Shown: positions 62,494 to 64,000 of the stretch, in pieces
Position numbering within the stretch: the stretch's first letter is position 1
How the letters are laid out: every line of letters begins with the position of its first letter
Assembly: GCF_001704295.1 (NCBI RefSeq)
Contig: NZ_CP012334.1
Location: 4,476,084-4,540,083, forward strand
DNA from: Bordetella sp. H567
Lineage (GTDB): Bacteria; Pseudomonadota; Gammaproteobacteria; Burkholderiales; Burkholderiaceae_B
Length of the DNA stretch: 64,000 bases
Direction: 5' to 3'
The notes under the pieces: generated by a model
The model's database searches: none
The model's input: the letters and a program-made list of their open reading frames with translations, nothing else
Told to the model about the DNA's origin: nothing
Program-made: the position numbers and the translations under genes

Positions 62494-62937
62494 ATGACCA
62501 TGATGCTCAGCCATATTCCGGATGGCGATTCCCATCGCCTGGTATCCAAGGGCTTTCTGCGCCTGCTCGCGGGCCTGGGGGGCTGCGTGCTCGCCGGCGC
62601 GGTGCTGGGCTGGCCGGGCGATGCCCACGCCGCCACGCAAGCGGCGGGGAGCCTGACCGCCATGCGGCAGAAACTGGTGCCCGGCAACGTCCAGCAATGC
62701 CGCTCGCTGTTGGATCGCAAGCCGCAGCTGGATCCCTACGCGCCGAAGTCCGCCAGCGGCTGGGACGGCTATTGCGCCTGCGTGGGCCAGACCTACGTGT
62801 CCAATATGCCGGACAACGTCGTGCTGGCCTTCGCGTCGGGCAAGTTGCCGCAGGAGCGCGGCGAGCAGTCCGCGCGACTGCGGGCGGCCGCCGTCAGCCT
62901 GGACGCGGCGCGGGCGCGCTGCGCCAGCGCGCGCTAG
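62494..62937 (+). CDS. Hypothetical secreted protein
   Basis: A 147-residue protein with a likely signal peptide (FLRLLAGLGGCVLAGAVLGW then PGDAHAAT). The mature part is small and polar with three Cys in NVQQCRSLLD and GYCACVGQTY, which may form disulfides. No family recognised. The ATG at 62494 lacks a strong ribosome site, but composition looks coding and no better frame overlaps. It precedes wrbA by about 190 bp. Confidence 0.65.
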   Translation: MTMMLSHIPDGDSHRLVSKGFLRLLAGLGGCVLAGAVLGWPGDAHAATQAAGSLTAMRQKLVPGNVQQCRSLLDRKPQLDPYAPKSASGWDGYCACVGQTYVSNMPDNVVLAFASGKLPQERGEQSARLRAAAVSLDAARARCASAR

Positions 62938-63000
62938 TCTTCGCCGCCCGGGCGCCGCTTTCCTCGCCCCCACGCCTGGGCCGTTTCCCGGCCCCGATCC

Positions 63001-63015
63001 ATCCATGGCATGGAT
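63001..63015. promoter_or_regulatory. 15-bp inverted repeat upstream of wrbA
   Basis: ATCCATG-G-CATGGAT is a perfect seven-base inverted repeat with one central base, about 110 bp upstream of the wrbA start. It could be a repressor operator, for example of a quinone-responsive MarR/HxlR-type regulator, but no such gene is nearby. Confidence 0.35.
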
Positions 63016-63124
63016 CGATTCCATCGAAATATATAGGCTTCTTTACATAGAGAACGCCCGTTAATCTTGCCGCAACGGTGGACCGCCCGGGCCGCCGACC
63101 ATCGATCAACGGCAAGGATACGCA

Positions 63125-63724
63125 ATGGCTAAGGTTCTCGTTCTCTACTATTCCTCCTACGGACATATCGAGCAGATGGCGTATGCCATCGCGGAAGGCG
63201 CGCGCGGCGAAGGCGCCCAGGTCGACGTCAAGCGGGTGCCGGAAACGGTGCCCGAAGAGATGGCCAAGGGTGCGCACTTCAAGCTGGACCAGCCGGCCCC
63301 CGTGGCGACGCCCGCGGAGCTGGAAAACTACGACGCGATCATCATCGGCACCGGCACGCGCTACGGACGGATGTCCTCGCAGATGGCGGCGTTCCTGGAC
63401 CAGACCGGCGGCCTGTGGGCCCGCGGCGCGCTGAACGGCAAGGTCGGCGCTGCCTTCGCTTCGACGGCCACGCAGCACGGCGGCCAGGAAACGACGCTGT
63501 TTTCCATCATCACCAACCTGATGCACCTGGGCATGGTGGTGGTGGGCCTGCCCTACAGCCACCAAGGCCAGATGAACATGGAGCAGGTTGTCGGCGGCGC
63601 GCCGTATGGCGCGACCACCATCGCCGGCGGCGACGGCTCGCGCCAGCCCAGCGCCATCGACCTGGAAGGCGCCCGGCACCAGGGCGCCCTGGTCGCGCGC
63701 ACGGCGTCCAAGCTGTTCGGCTGA
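63125..63724 (+). CDS. wrbA: NAD(P)H:quinone oxidoreductase, WrbA type
   Basis: A 199-residue flavodoxin-like enzyme that reduces quinones by two electrons, avoiding semiquinones. FMN-binding loops are [40 protein letters not shown] and [16 protein letters not shown]. Length and motif order match WrbA. It ends 54 bp before the convergent ketopantoate-reductase-like gene. An AAGGATACGCA ribosome site precedes the ATG. Confidence 0.95.
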   Translation: MAKVLVLYYSSYGHIEQMAYAIAEGARGEGAQVDVKRVPETVPEEMAKGAHFKLDQPAPVATPAELENYDAIIIGTGTRYGRMSSQMAAFLDQTGGLWARGALNGKVGAAFASTATQHGGQETTLFSIITNLMHLGMVVVGLPYSHQGQMNMEQVVGGAPYGATTIAGGDGSRQPSAIDLEGARHQGALVARTASKLFG

Positions 63725-63777
63725 TCGTCTCGGGCCGCGGGCGGCGCCGGTTGGACGCCGCCAGGGGCCTGTTAACG

Positions 63778-64000
63778 CTAGGAGGCGCCCGCGCGGCTTT
63801 CCAGCAGCGTGACCAGGGCGTGCAGCGTGCGATTGACCGGTGTGGCGATCGCGCGCTCACGCCCCTTGCGCTCGATGTAGCCGTTCAGGTAGTCGATCTC
63901 GGTGGGCTTGCCGCGCGCCATGTCCTGGGCCGTGGACGAGAACTGGGTCGGCATGGTTTCGACGATCTTCAGCACGGCGGCCCAGCTGTCGCCGGGCACA
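63778..64000 (-). CDS. Ketopantoate-reductase-like protein, C-terminal end (partial)
   Basis: The frame runs off the window edge; only the last 74 codons are seen. SSTAQDMARGKPTEIDYLNG is the C-terminal signature of the ApbA/PanE family, which reduces 2-dehydropantoate with NADPH, or of related 2-oxoacid reductases. The N-terminal cofactor domain lies outside the window, so full function cannot be checked. Confidence 0.8.
   Translation of the reverse strand, partial: VPGDSWAAVLKIVETMPTQFSSTAQDMARGKPTEIDYLNGYIERKGRERAIATPVNRTLHALVTLLESRAGAS

Noticed and set aside
63740..63762. GGCGGCG-N9-CGCCGCC hairpin after wrbA
   Set aside because: Short stem, no T-tract, common by chance in this GC-rich DNA.
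1..64000. CRISPR arrays, tRNA/rRNA genes, transposases or prophage modules
   Set aside because: None were recognised on reading the window; only short tandem repeats listed above were found.

Overview
The window is a GC-rich, tightly packed bacterial chromosome segment. It most likely comes from the Alcaligenaceae (Bordetella/Achromobacter type, Betaproteobacteria). This rests on three separate Bug/TctC-type periplasmic binding proteins, many LysR regulators each beside a small catabolic gene set, a Bradyrhizobium-like D-tartrate dehydratase, and general gene content. I could not run a taxonomic search, so this is inference. I saw no rRNA, tRNA, CRISPR array, transposase or prophage.

Layout. 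(1) 1-6116: pentose-phosphate operon, with the 3' part of a transaldolase/glucose-6-phosphate isomerase fusion, 6-phosphogluconate dehydrogenase, glucose-6-phosphate dehydrogenase, a Cof-type HAD phosphatase and 6-phosphogluconolactonase. A small RRM protein lies opposite. (2) 6809-12164: acyl-phosphate operon, with a PhaC-like DUF3141 alpha/beta-hydrolase, phosphotransacylase, acetate kinase and FabI-type enoyl-ACP reductase. (3) 12180-25298: a chain of catabolic modules: D-tartrate dehydratase with a divergent LysR, an ASCH-domain protein, LysR-aconitase-lactonase-Bug, LysR-cupin-Bug, and a D-2-hydroxyacid dehydrogenase. (4) 25513-32151: envelope and export genes: DUF2501, DHA2 drug exporter, PAP2 phosphatase, lytic transglycosylase, and the DUF1501/DUF1800 pair. 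(5) 32442-47071: the most distinctive block. An ABC exporter fused to a degenerate histidine-kinase-like ATPase domain and a receiver domain is followed by eleven nearly contiguous glycan genes: GT4, SDR, GmhB-like phosphatase, GT9, carbamoyltransferase, GT2, GT9, GT4-like, UDP-glucuronate decarboxylase-like SDR, PIG-L deacetylase and GT2. (6) 47222-53771: small stress-type proteins, hemerythrin, DUF4142, GT8, ClC channel, LysR and ferredoxin. (7) 54016-64000: a third Bug protein, a Gly/His-rich secreted protein, DUF2239, a NYN-LOTUS protein, Dps, an ECF42-type sigma factor with its DGPF partner, a soluble PAS chemoreceptor, WrbA and the end of a ketopantoate-reductase-like gene.

How they work together. 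Region 1 gives a nearly complete oxidative pentose-phosphate pathway making NADPH. Region 2 looks like a route interconverting acyl-CoA, acyl-phosphate and free acid with ATP formation, tied to a thioesterase/synthase-like enzyme. Region 5 looks like a dedicated pathway building a carbamoylated, possibly heptose- or pentose-containing glycoconjugate. The ABC fusion at its head is a candidate exporter or signalling element. The most unusual sequence features are that fusion and two in-frame copies of a palindromic repeat inside the 5' end of a heptosyltransferase-like gene (37966-38124). Several LysR intergenic regions carry clear T-N11-A inverted repeats.
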